Position numbers and translations under genes: made by a program
The notes under the pieces: generated by a model
What the model was told of the DNA's origin: nothing
Seen by the model: only the letters and a program-made list of their open reading frames with translations
The model's database searches: none
Part shown: positions 36,125 through 47,080 of the stretch, piece by piece
Numbering within the stretch: the stretch's first letter is position 1
How the letters are laid out: the number at the start of each line of letters is the position of its first letter
Assembly (NCBI GenBank): GCA_017591395.1
Contig: WEDG01003495.1
Span: forward strand, 37,009-101,008
Direction: 5' to 3'
DNA from: Schistocephalus solidus
Lineage: Eukaryota; Platyhelminthes; Cestoda; Diphyllobothriidea; Diphyllobothriidae
DNA: 64,000 nucleotides

Positions 36125-39100
36125 TCACTGACTCAACAGGTACGGCGAGGGAGGACGAGGACGATAGTAGGCAGTTTCACCAACAGCAGCTGGCGCTGGA
36201 AGTTCCTCCTCAAGGAGAGATTTTTGTGGAGATGCGGCAGAACCAGAGTATTGAACCATCTTCCCAGAGGTTGACCGCGGCAGAAAGGCTTCGTTGGTGT
36301 CCGCGGCGGCGGAGGATGAAGAGAGTTCCGGTGGGTCTTTTGGACCACCGCGTTCATTATCACCGCCAACACCTTCTACTTCATCATCCTCTTCGTCATC
36401 ATAGCCGTCATCTGAACCAAAGCAGTAGTCGTCATCACCTTCGTCACAATCCAGAAGAGTTTTGTTTTCACTCAGGGCACGCTCCATCATGATGCGTGAG
36501 GCCATACAATAATCCTCAAGGGTAGTTGGGACGGAAACGCCATCACGGATGGCATCTGACTTGCTGAGTTCAACAGAGGACCTGAAAGAAAATGTAATCC
36601 GAATTAAGGACATATTCGGTTTTAAACCCACGAAGATGGTCAGTAAAAGAAACCAAAGCAAAGTTTATCTGATAGCCGCTAATTCGACTTGAGGAATTAA
36701 AAAAGTAAACAACACAATTAAGAGAGAAAAAGATACTCGGCAAAAAAGGTCAGAGTTTCGTGAGAAAATCAATGAATCAATGCATTTGAACAAACAAATG
36801 CCCCGGTAATCACGTAGTTTGACGGCATAAACTTACTTCACGATATCAAAACAGGAGAGCTTTCTGCGGTTCCTTGACTGGAGCCGCCGCTTGTCACCAC
36901 AACACACTTATCTATGTTAACATGGGGTTCCAGTGATGGTTTTGAGCTCAGTGAGACGGAATAATTTATTTTTGGCTAAAGTTTACTTGCATAAAACCAG
37001 ATTGGCAACTGGTGCCAAGACTAGTAACGCATAGGGAGTTAATCATGTTCCAAATCGCATATGTCTGAGGGGTCATTCCTCTTCTGAGCCCAAAATATAT
37101 TGTGGAAGGCTGCCCTAGCGCAACAGCTAAAGACAGCTGAGGCTGTGAAAACAGAAACCTTGTCTCGCTCTGCAACTTGAATCAAGGGAGGAATTAACTA
37201 TAAATTGTCAACATGCGTGAGGCTGTTGGGGGAATTCCCAGATTCACTCAGTACTGTAGCAATGGTTGCATCAGTGTCATATTCATATAGTTATTTGTCC
37301 AATGGTAGTTGGACGCTCACCGATCAGTTACAGAACTCACTCGTTCCGTTGTGCCTTGGGTGTGAGGACGCGAGGCAGAAACACTCTATCGAGTCCCTTA
37401 AAATGGCAGTCAGGTAGTCCAGATGAAGTCATGAAATAAAGAGACATGTTATCTTCAGGGGCACTACGTAAGTTGACCGACAGACACGAACCAGTCATTG
37501 CTGTTTGGGGAGTAGGGAGAGAAAGGCCAATATTGATCGAACTTCCCTTACAACAAGGCACCGCATTATTCATAATATTAAAATGAAGCGCAGTACTTCA
37601 GAAAGATGTGTAATCGGTCATGTTGAACCCCTAGACAGACTGGAAGCAGGTCGGTGTTACGACTCTACTCAGAAACATTCTACGTACCTGCTTCCTAACG
37701 ATTGGGAAGTCAGCTCCGCAAGGCAAGGCACCGCATTATTCATAATATTAAAATGAAGCGCAGTACTTCAGAAAGATGTGTAATCGGTCATGTTGAACCC
37801 CTAGACAGACTGGAAGCAGGTCGGTGTTACGACTCTACTCCGAAACATTCTACGTACCTGCTTCCTAACGATTGGGAAGTCAGCTCAACTGGCGTACCAC
37901 GCCGGTAATAGGGAAAACCAATATGAAGACAGTTCCTTCCAGACCAGAATTAGTATTCAGGTTCGCAGAGAATATGTCTACGGCTAAGGACTACTCACTC
38001 TAATTCGAAAAGCAATAATAAAAAGGCAATGAGCGGGCGGAAGATGGGGGTTACCCCCCAGTAATCTCATCAGAACTTTAACAGCAGTCCCCTGGATACA
38101 CGTAGGTAAAAACGGGCTAAATAAAAGTATGTTGTCTAGATGAAGAAGACAGCCCATATTTTCATTTAGCGTATCGGATAACAACGGAAATGGTGAGGCC
38201 AAATTCATAGGTGTTTCGTTTTTTCCAAGTATACAAACCGACACTTTCGAAACTGTAATGCACTCTTGGGAAATACGAAGGGAAAAATGAAGAGAAAACC
38301 ATACCTCTACCCACGAAAATGTAGTTCAAATCGACACACGGGGAAAAAGGTTCGGTCTCAGTAAACAAATGTATAACCGACTGACAGATTATCTGTAAGC
38401 TTCGAACATTAAAAAAGGAGCCTGGGAGTCACGTGAGTTTCGGGGCGAAATACAATTCAGTCACAACAGTGAAAATTTTTATCGGTTAAGAAAAATGTAA
38501 TGCAAACAGAACTTGTTCACTCATACCAGAATATGCAATAAATGGAGCAGTTCGTAAAGTGTAACCTTAACAAAACCGCGGCGAATCCAGCTAGGCATAC
38601 TTAATAACAAACAGAATTCAGCTAACCCAAAAACTCGACCAGGTTATTGGAGTTCCCTGAGCACCCTCGTGAGATTTTCAGGTTAAACGCACACAAAGTA
38701 GAAGAGGCGCTACCTACTTGCGGACAGATTTTCCCGAAGAATTAATTGTAGGTTCCAATCTGTCCGTTTCAAAATGCTTCCAACCCCCGTAGGACTCAAG
38801 CGAAACAAGCGTAACACAGACCTTATAAAAGTGCATAGCATCAAAAGCTTCTTGCAAGTAGCGATATATGATCGTTTTGTTTCGTACATACTAGTGTCTT
38901 CTGAATCCAAAAAAGGCAGGTTCTCCTGCTTTAAGTGCGTCAATATTTGGATGCTCTTGTTCTTAAATTTTATTTAATTGCTGTGCTTGCCACTCTCGTC
39001 CGACGACCTTTACCATTACGTTACCATGCTTTCTGTACTAAGCACCTCTGTGCTTGAAAAGTCCTAGGCTCCCACACCATCTCTTAGTGTTAGAAATTCA

Positions 39101-39699
39101 CTTTAACAAAGAGAAAATGCTTAATTTTTTTACCTTACGAGTCTTTCATATGTTTGCTCTTTGCCTTTTGACTCGATCCATTTTCTGTATGCAACCGAAG
39201 CGTCAACGTGCGCCGCCGAGTGAATATTCGGTTCGTTTAGAAGCGATATAACACTCAGAAGTATAGTCCTACACATAGGTATGGGATTAAGACGATACCT
39301 GACGTTTTGAGTCGGATTCCAGCGTTCTGACGGCAGTTCATCACTGAATGCGTCCTCCCCGGGGGAATGCAAGATAGATATGCACACTGTGCCATTCTCA
39401 AATACGTTTGGGTGAAACATTTTACTAATGAATTTCATTGAAGGAGGGTTGTACGGATAATCTGGAGGAAATGTGAGTCGGGCCTGAGTGTTTACTGTAT
39501 TTTTAAAGTGGCATACCTTAAAGTATCCACCCTCGTAAAGTGTTTGCGGAGGACCAAAGATAGCAACATCCCAGAGGAATAAATTGGACTCATCTGTAAG
39601 TGTGACCTTGAAACCTTCTACTGGAGATTCAACAAGCTCCTTAAATTCCTTTTGTAGCGCTTTGACAGCTGAGGCCCGCGACAATCTTGACGCCGCCAT
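36125..39699 (-). CDS. UBE2R2 (CDC34-like): UBE2R/CDC34-type E2 ubiquitin-conjugating enzyme, 4 coding exons, 319 aa
   Basis: This is the E2 that works with SCF (cullin-RING) ligases to build K48-linked ubiquitin chains, in nucleus and cytoplasm. The coding exons, read on the minus strand, are 39699-39517, 39483-39299, 39268-39134 and 36581-36125. All introns are GT-AG: 33, 30 and 2552 nt. The spliced product keeps the UBC fold: HPN at about 85-87, catalytic Cys95 in the stretch TVCISIL, and the CDC34-specific acidic loop insert before LPSERWNPTQN. The long last exon supplies the C-terminal tail with the family motif RDGVxVPTTLxDYC (about 180-193) and a very acidic run (about 212-237), as in human CDC34, then a lineage-specific Ser/Pro-rich end. 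The tail is longer than in human (319 versus about 236 aa). The start is fixed by an in-frame TAG six bases upstream of the ATG. A possible AATAAA lies near 35850 on the minus strand. Exon boundaries were set by alignment to the known family from memory; the UBC core is essentially certain. Confidence 0.95.
37554..37886. repeat. Tandem duplication, period 170 bp, inside UBE2R intron 3
   Basis: Copies start CAAGGCACCGCATTATTCAT at 37554 and 37724 and end AACGATTGGGAAGTCAGCTC at 37716 and 37886. I see one clear mismatch (CTACTCAGAAA versus CTACTCCGAAA). It lies in the 2552-nt intron, so it should be spliced out. Confidence 0.95.
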
Positions 39700-40080
39700 G
39701 ACCTACTTCTGATTGGCAGTGACAACTATGGTAATATTTGAAAATGCCGCTTGTAAAATTCAATCAGAAATAATTACCGTCAACGTCCACTATTTTGAGT
39801 GAATTTGAGCTGGAACATGGTCGGTCGCACAGATAACTTCTGAACTATGGGTTAGCAAAACATAATTTTCAAAAATGATTATTTTATGTGTAGTTGTCCT
39901 ATGCCGTGACGCGATCTATTGTAATTTCTGTCCATTCCATTGTTTGCATTCAACTCGGAGACTAGACATTTTGTGGAAATTGAAATGCAGGTTTATAAGA
40001 GTGTGACAAAAGATTGTACATCTGAGGAGTTGTAGAAGCCTTGCTCCATTAGTGTTATTTCCCTGTCAGGATATGGCCCC
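39700..40080. other. 5' flank of the UBE2R gene
   Basis: This is the region directly upstream of the E2 start codon (promoter and 5' UTR expected on the minus strand). It is AT-rich, with no TATA box that I would defend. Confidence 0.3.
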
Positions 40081-40084
40081 TCAT

Positions 40085-43000
40085 AAACGGGGCTGAGAAT
40101 GGGTTAAAATTTATAATTTATATTAAGTTAGCACCGGCAAGGCACTCTCTAAACAAACGTTAGTAAAGAAATAAAGTTATGACAATGTGTGCAGATAAAA
40201 TGTTCAAATACTTAATAATGTACACAAAACTTGTCCTGCTAGGTCAACAGTTAGCGATGTTTTGAAATTAATGGGGAACTAGAAAAAAATAGGCAGTTAA
40301 AAAACTCTGCCTTAAAATGGAGGCAGAGTTTAATTGGCCTTCATTTTCTAATAGAAGGTAGGAGAAAAAAACTGCTTAAGAAGATAAGGTCAGTTGGTAG
40401 AGTAGGGTAATACTGCAGTAGCATTTCAGAATGAGCTAATGAAACGTCGAGATGGTGCGTTCTTGATCACTTAGGCGTATGAAACCAAACCTCACGAAAA
40501 TGCGTCAATGAACATAAATCCTCAGCATCTAAGGATCCAGAATTGAATTCTGATGATGGGTTGTATCCAAAGAAATGGCAGCATTTTAAACTGTGGTCCA
40601 CCAGATGTGTGCATCCGAATGAATTCATCGTTTGGATGACTGGTGATATAAGTAGATATCATGGTTCATGGGCGACTCGTGGTAGCGAAAATATAGTTTC
40701 AAGAGGGTCACTTACATTCCCGATGGCCCTTTTTCTGAGTCATTGGGAAAGCTACGGGGAAAAGATGAGGAGAATAAAAGTTTAATATAATCAGTGTTAA
40801 GATAAATGTGCAGTCTTCGCTTGAATGCAGATAGACAAGTTAACAACATTTTTTCAATTGGCATGTTATTCCAAAATAAACTTTACCTAGAAGCAAAGAA
40901 GAGAGAGCGTTTACACGTGGAGGATGCAGGGGGAGGTATAATTAGGGCAGAATTTCTTAGGGTATAAGGAAGATTAACAGGGGATATGACTGAAAGCTTC
41001 GGGAGCATTGAGCTATTATTTAGTCGGTAAGAAGGAAAAAAGCCTGCTTCCAGTCTCCTGACTCAAAAAATTAAGCTTTGTAAGCCGGCATCTTTTTGAG
41101 AGGAAGTAGTTGAAAGAGTCGGAAACTGGAGTTTTTTTATGAAATGTCTTTGGACATTTCCATTTTTTGAACGGCTAGATTCTTTCATTAAACCGAAGAA
41201 AGGACAACAAAATTCAAGAATGGGAAGTACAAACAAACGATTAAGTCTTTATTTAACTTCAGGAAGGAAGAAATTATAAGAAATAAAGCCGCAAATCTGA
41301 GCAGCTTTGGCCGTAATTCTATCTGCATTAGGCGAAAGATCTAATTTATTGGTGTAGCCCAAGTACTTGATGGAGGAACAGTCAATCATAGGGCAACCTT
41401 CAAAAATAAGAGATTTCGGCAGCCTTTCAGGCCCAAAGCTCATGTCACGACACTAAGAAGGTGAGAACACCATTAGCCATGTGGAGCTCCACGCCGAAAG
41501 AGCGTCTAAGTCCGAATGAATTTGTTCTAGACATCGTTCGGTCGTAAAGTTAAAGAAGGAACACACGCATTTGAGGACATCAGCATAAATAAAAGATTGA
41601 GTATGTTTAACTATCGATGAAATATCATTTATAGACAGTAAGAACAACAAAGGACCTAAAACGGTACCTTGAAGGACACCAAAAACACTCGGGGTTGCAC
41701 TTGCGTATGAGGAATCAACTAACACCTTCTGTTTTTGATCATTTAGGTATGATCTTATAAAGTCAGTAAGGGGTCTACGAAATCTTATAGATTCTAGTTA
41801 AGCAAGAAGTCGTCTATGAGGCTTTTATCGAATGCCTTACGTAGATCAAAATAGATAACTACAACAGATAGATGCTCATTACGAAGAGAGGTTAGTATAT
41901 TTAGATTGGATATGTGGCAGGTTTCACAAGAGCAGTCCGGTAAAAAGCCGTGTTGTGAAATGTTGATAATTTGATAACTTATGCAAAAATCCGTGATTTG
42001 TTTTCCAATTAGTATTTCGAAGAGTTTAGCAAGAGAGGGCGTTTTATTAACACCTCGATAGCTATGAATGTCAGAGCGGGAGCCAAATTTAAAAACAAGT
42101 ATTGAAATAGAAGTTTTCCAATAATCGGGGAAGAAACCATTTTCGAGAAATACTGGGAATACTTTGCTTAGTAAAGGTGGAAAATCCCTTAACTGTTTAA
42201 TAAGTGAGGTTTGGAATGTTATCAGTTCCAACCGAATGTTATTTTTTTAGGTGAGCTATTTCTTTTTGAATACGTGAAGGCGAGACATTAATGGTTGTAT
42301 GAAGTGAATTTGAATTTGAAAGCAGATGAATTGAGGGAGTGGGGCCAAATTCAGTGGTAAAGTGGTTGGAAAAAACGAATTTAACAATTCTGCTTTGCCC
42401 AAATCCTCTGTAACGAATTTTTTTTAAAGTAGAGTAAGGGCAAAGTTACATTCGAAACACTTAGCCGATGACCGAACATGGAAGATTTGAGCAACAGATT
42501 TTGATGAATTGGCATCACTTAGTGCCCGAGACTCCCTACGCTTATCTTGCGCGAGCCGAATTTTCAATGCTAACTCAAATGTTTGTGCAATCCTTTAGTG
42601 AACTGACAAAATGCTTTTTGTAATTTTTTAAGTCTGTTTTCGAGAAAATGTGAAACAGTAGAAGAAGCTATATTTGAATTAAATATTTTAAACGGGACAA
42701 AAGCCAGGCTTTTTTCTATGAGGCTCTGCAATAGCTCACGGAAAAAGTTTGGATCGTTGATTGAAAATATGCTATGCCAGTCTCGAGTGCTTACGAAATT
42801 ATTTATTAATTAATGGTTTGTGTTATCAAAGTCGAGGTTATTGCATTTAACCTCAAGCTTTGTATGAAGAGGGACTTGAAAACAACAATAAATAATTGCG
42901 TGATCACATGTGAATAGATCACAATGGAATTTCATACAGATAGGGTGGACATCATTTGTAAAAATTAAATTTAAAATGTTGTCATTTCTAGTAACTTATC

Positions 43001-43800
43001 TGACCAGCTGCGACATGTTTGAAAATTAAATAGTTTCGACCAATTTCTGATGTTTAGGTGGAGAGGAATTTGCCTGCCAGTCAATGTCTGGCAGATTAAA
43101 ATCACCTACGATTAGTTTGACATCAAATTGAGTGTCTGCAACTTTTTTAAATAGTTCACAAAGCTCGCTTTCATTGCCAGAATAACATGGATGATTATAG
43201 ACACAGCCAATTACCGCTTTTTTATTGTGCAGGAGGATGACTGAAGCAAAGCATACATTTTCAGAAAAGGACGAAATGCTCAGCTGAAAAGGGAAATGTA
43301 CAAAAGATGACTTAATATAAAGGAGGCAACCAGCGCCAGGTTTTTTAGTGCGGTCTTTTCGGTACAAATTGAAATTATCTAAAGCAAACGTCGAGTCAGA
43401 AATAAAAGAGTGAGCCCAGGATTCAGTGATGCACATCACATCTGGATCAAGCTCAAAGGCTCCTGTTCTAAGCTCAGCCATCTTATTCACAACTGATCTC
43501 GCATTGAGTGAAACTAAGCTGAGCGTGTTCATGAGCTGCAGGTGACGCTCTTCAGTATTTATAAAAAAGGAACATTTGGTGGAGGAGAAAAAAACTGGAA
43601 AATAGAAACCAAAGAGGGGAAACAAATGGCTCTGGTCTACAATTTGTCGAAATTTTACTGTAAAAAGAACTGAGATTATTGTACAAGGGCATATTTGGAT
43701 TAAAACCATGGAAGGGAAGGATATATTGTGGCGTGGGTAAGATAGTGGTTGGCATAGAAATGAGATTTTGAAGGAAGTTGGTATAAATTGGCGTCAAATG
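40085..43800 (-). mobile_element. CR1-like retrotransposon, endonuclease to 3' end, decayed
   Basis: Minus-strand order: endonuclease open over 43709-43026, with LVSLNARSVVNKMAELRTGA, CITESWAHSFISD, LIVGDFNLPDIDW. RT open over 42231-41794, with YWKTSISILVFKFGSRSD, YRGVNKTPSLAKLFE, QHGFLPDCSC, VVVIYFDLRKAFDK. Then 41725-41453 with GVLQGTVLGPLLFLLSINDI and the catalytic region FIYADVLKCV, where FADDLKC is expected, so the second Asp is lost. Next comes 41443-41249 with SSIKYLGYTNKLDLSPNADR, and a non-coding 3' region to about 40.09 kb that matches 45.0-45.72 kb inverted. The endonuclease alone looks intact; the RT has stops and frameshifts (about 42.3-43.0 kb). Confidence 0.9.
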
Positions 43801-44440
43801 TGCATTTAAAAGGGAATAAATGATTTCGAAAAACTGGTAACATAATTAGAATGGTTAATTTTTTGGGGATTTTGGACACTTTTTGGCGGGTATGTGGCAG
43901 CGTCTACCTTAAAAATATGCAATATTTAAGAACACCTTATTTCCTGAATGCTGCACGCAAGTTAAGGCAGCATTGACATTGGACTATGAGTATATGTTGC
44001 GGCTACCTAAACAACGCTATAGTTCTATTTAGTTATTTATGTGCAAAGGAACCAGAATTAAAGAAAAGTATTATTTATTTAACTTTAAAGAGATTATACT
44101 ATCATAATCTCTTTAAAGTTAAATAAATAACACTTGAAGTGCACATATTAGCTTATCAAGTCGCATGCTGAACACATGAGCTTAAATTTCAAAATTGGAG
44201 TATCAGCCAAAAATCGCACAGGGAATGCTGGGAGCACACTGATGAGCCAAACCCCTCACAGCTGTGACTTGCATTGGTAAAATGTCGGTGAAACGTGCCT
44301 GAGCTTTCAGCTTGTATCTTTTCTGTCACTTTGTTTAATAAGTTCATAAAATCTTATACTGCCTACTCTGGTCGGGAGTGTTTGCATTCTGTTTAACGTA
44401 AACCTTGAATAATTACTACCGCAAACTGGTATTTACAGGT
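43801..44440. other. Spacer between two divergent CR1-like copies
   Basis: No coding signal. Contains the perfect hairpin listed separately. Confidence 0.4.
44071..44130. repeat. Perfect inverted repeat, 27-bp arms, 6-nt loop
   Basis: The left arm 44071-44097 begins TTATTTATTTAACTTTAAAG. The right arm 44104-44130 is its exact reverse complement. The loop is ACTATC. Very AT-rich; would extrude or fold as a hairpin in single-stranded DNA or RNA. Confidence 0.97.
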
Positions 44441-45725
44441 TGTCCTATGACTGCATGTTCCTCCATCAAGGACCTTGGCTTAAGCTAAACCAATTAATCA
44501 AATCTTTCGCCTCATGCTTATAGCATTATTGCCAAAGCTGCTCAGATTTGCGGCTTTATTTCTTATAATTTATACCTTCCTGATAAGAAAGTAAGACTTT
44601 ATCGTTTGTTTGTACTTCCCATTCATGAATTTCGCTGTTCTTTTTTCGGTTTAATGAATGAAACTAGCCGTTCAAAAATAGAAAATGTCCAAAAACCTTT
44701 CACAAAAAACACCTGTCTCTGACACTTTACAATACATCCTACTTAACCAGATGCTAGCTAACGAAGCTAAAACTTCTTTGGGTCAGAAGTCTGGGAGCAG
44801 GCTTTTGTCTTCTTTTTTTGGCTTAATAATACCTCAAATCTCCCCAAGCTTTCTGTCATTGCCCCCGTTAGTCTGCCTTATAACCTAAGGGATTCTGCAC
44901 TAATTATACCTCCCCCTTGCATCCTCCACATGTAAACGCTCTCTCTTCTTTGCTTCTAGGTATAGTTTTATTTGGAATAACTTGCCAATTGAAAAAAGCT
45001 CGTTTATTAGTTTATCTGCATTCAAGTGAAGACTGCACATTTATCTTAACACTGATTCTATTAACATTTTAATTTCCTCATCTTTTCCGAGCGGCTTTCT
45101 CTATGACTCGGAGAAAGGACCATCGGGAATTTAAGTGGCCCTCTTGAAACTAATTTTTTTGTACGTCGATTACCACATGAACCATGATGTCGCCTTATAT
45201 AACCAGTCATTCAACAGATGAGATCATCCGGACGTACAAAGTCTAAAATTCTGCCGTTTCGTTGGATGCTTACCATAATCAGAATTCAAGTCTGGATCCA
45301 AAAAGGCTGAGGCCTTAAGTCCACTGACGCCTTTTCGTGAGATTTGGTTTCATGCGCCATAGTGATCAAGGAAGAACCATATCGACGTTTCAATATCTCA
45401 TTCTGAAATGCTACTGCAGTATTAGCCTACTCAAACACATTAGCTTATTTTCCCAAGCAGCTTTTTCTCCCACCCTCCATTCGAAAATGGAGGTCTATTG
45501 AACGCTGCCTCCATTTTCAAGGTAGGAGTTTTTTTCACTGCCTATTTTCAAGTTCACTGTTTATTTCAAAAACATCGCAAACTGTTGACGAAACAGGAAA
45601 TGCTTCGTCTACATTATTAAGTATTTGTACATTTTATTTGCACGCATTGTCATAATTTTATTTTCTTACTAATGTTTGTTTAGACAGTGCCTTGCTGGCA
45701 CTAACCAAATATAAATTATAATAAG
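44440..45725 (+). mobile_element. CR1-like element, 3'-terminal fragment
   Basis: Starts near TGACTGCATGTTCCTCCATC (RT C-terminal block, compare 10.74 kb). It continues through ATCCTCCACATGTAAACGCT and ATTAACATTTTAATTTCCTC to the 3' region shared with 40.09-40.74 kb (minus) and 10.25-10.58 kb (plus). Short open remnants only (44685-44888). Confidence 0.8.
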
Positions 45726-45966
45726 AACCAACCGGTATTTGATTATTCTCAAGAGATACCTGTATATCATCTAGTTTTCGTATTTCACGGCCACAGGTGT
45801 GTGCGAAAGGTGTCTGTTGTGTCGAACAGTTAATCATGGAGCGGTATACAAGCATGTATGCTGGCAACACATAATCCCACGTGAAGGGTTCCTGCCTTGA
45901 AGTAAGCCAACACGACCTACCCCGCCGTCCACTTATTAGTTGAATCAAGTTGAAGTTCAAGTTCAA
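45658..45966 (-). mobile_element. Ty3/Gypsy-type integrase fragment
   Basis: The minus strand encodes FTWDYVLPAYMLVYRSMINC, then STQQTPF-type text and HTCGREIRKLDDIQ. This matches the end of a retroviral-type integrase core in LTR retrotransposons (the WxxxLPxxxxxYRS...T...P...GRE pattern). About 100 codons; no zinc finger, catalytic triad or LTR was found nearby. Its lower-coordinate end overlaps sequence that also occurs at 40.09-40.20 kb. Confidence 0.7.
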
Positions 45967-46056
45967 TCAACGAACTACAAAAGGAAGTGGATTCTCTACG
46001 GTACGAATTTTCTCAATGTTGTTAACATTCACCTAGTAAAAAGGTTGATTGCATAG

Positions 46057-46216
46057 CAGACCCGCCGGATCATGACATTAAACAACAACTGTCAGCCTTG
46101 AACGACATACTCAAGGAAGTGCAGGCCATGGCTGACCCCGCCAAGGCATGCCAGTCGATCCATCGTTTGCCCCCTGTGCACAGAGGAGGCCTGCGATCAC
46201 TTTATCAGAGGAGTGG
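46057..46216 (+). other. Possible exon or retroelement ORF piece
   Basis: An open frame containing DPPDHDIKQQLSALNDILKE and then VQAMADPAKACQSIHR is bracketed by a plausible 3' splice site (ending at 46056) and a good donor GTAAGA (46217). The text is hydrophilic and helix-prone. I do not recognise the family; a gag-like or ORF1-like piece is as likely as a host exon. Confidence 0.3.
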
Positions 46217-46509
46217 GTAAGACACCAGATAATGTTAATGAGGCGGTTTGGATATATTTATTTCTAAACGTCATTGGTGAATTGTAGATAGAAACGCTAT
46301 CTGTAGTTGGATGACTAAATGAAAGAGAATTCATGCTGAACCTCTTGACATCCTTAATAAAACCACCATTGCGCCTTATCTTCTGCTGGGGCGGATCAAT
46401 GGGGAAGCGGTTATTTATTGGCTGCCCTCTATTTGATGTTTTTACTGGTAGGTCATACCTTTTTCTTGACGTCTGCAGATGCCATTTGACAATATACCAG
46501 CTTCAATAA

Positions 46510-46742
46510 GTGTTCTGAGGATGTTATTCACAGAACTGCTTTTGACTGGTTTCACGGAACAAGAGACAGATAGGATGGGAGAAAAAAACGCCGGGAGGCA
46601 ACTGAGAAGGTAAAACTATTCGATTTAATTAATCCAGCATGCATATTCAGCTTCCGGAATGTCCCACTAGTGGAACAATTTGCACAACGCTGTCTGCGTT
46701 TGAAGACATGGTAATCATCTAAATGTCTTTACAGTTAACGGA
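46510..46742. repeat. Dispersed ~230-bp repeat, copy 2
   Basis: Same order and orientation as 3591-3830. Landmarks GAGAAAAAAACGCCGGGAGG, CATATTCAGCTTCCGGAAT and AAGACATGGTAATCATCTAA. Non-coding. Confidence 0.7.
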
Positions 46743-47080
46743 TTCCATGTTAAACAATTTTCATGATATTTAACCCACGATAAGTGATGAGCCGTTCAGG
46801 GTGATTTCATTTAGTTTGTAGCTTCTGCTGCTATGATTGCAGTAGGTAGTGTTTGTAACGACACATAAACCACAAAGTACGTATTGTGGGCACACAGAGA
46901 CATTGTATGGGATTTTATTCCTGACTTAGATGTAAGTGATTGGTGCACGTGATGACTGAAGTGGTAGGTATTTTATTCCTGCCTTCGGTGGTAGTAATTG
47001 GTGAACTTGACTACTAGAGTAGTATTTATTTTATTTCTTACTTTGATGTTGGTGATTGGTGTACGTGGATACTAAATATA
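46743..47080. other. Short imperfect tandem-like motifs, no gene
   Basis: Three related phrases of the type GTGATTGGTG.ACGTG.(A/T)GACTA recur between 46930 and 47075, separated by TATTTTATTCCTG-like text. This suggests a decayed ~60-bp array. No coding region. Confidence 0.4.

Noticed and set aside
36073..36492. 139-codon plus-strand open frame
   Set aside because: It lies antisense to the last UBE2R exon; its composition mirrors the acidic and serine-rich codons of that exon.
39130..39699. Single-exon 189-aa E2 protein
   Set aside because: Read-through of two in-frame mini-introns and into intron 3; comparison with CDC34 shows 11- and 10-residue insertions bounded by GT and AG, and a missing tail supplied by 36581-36125.
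43026..43709. Host AP endonuclease gene
   Set aside because: The 227-codon open frame is the endonuclease domain of the CR1-like element, with decayed RT directly downstream on the same strand.
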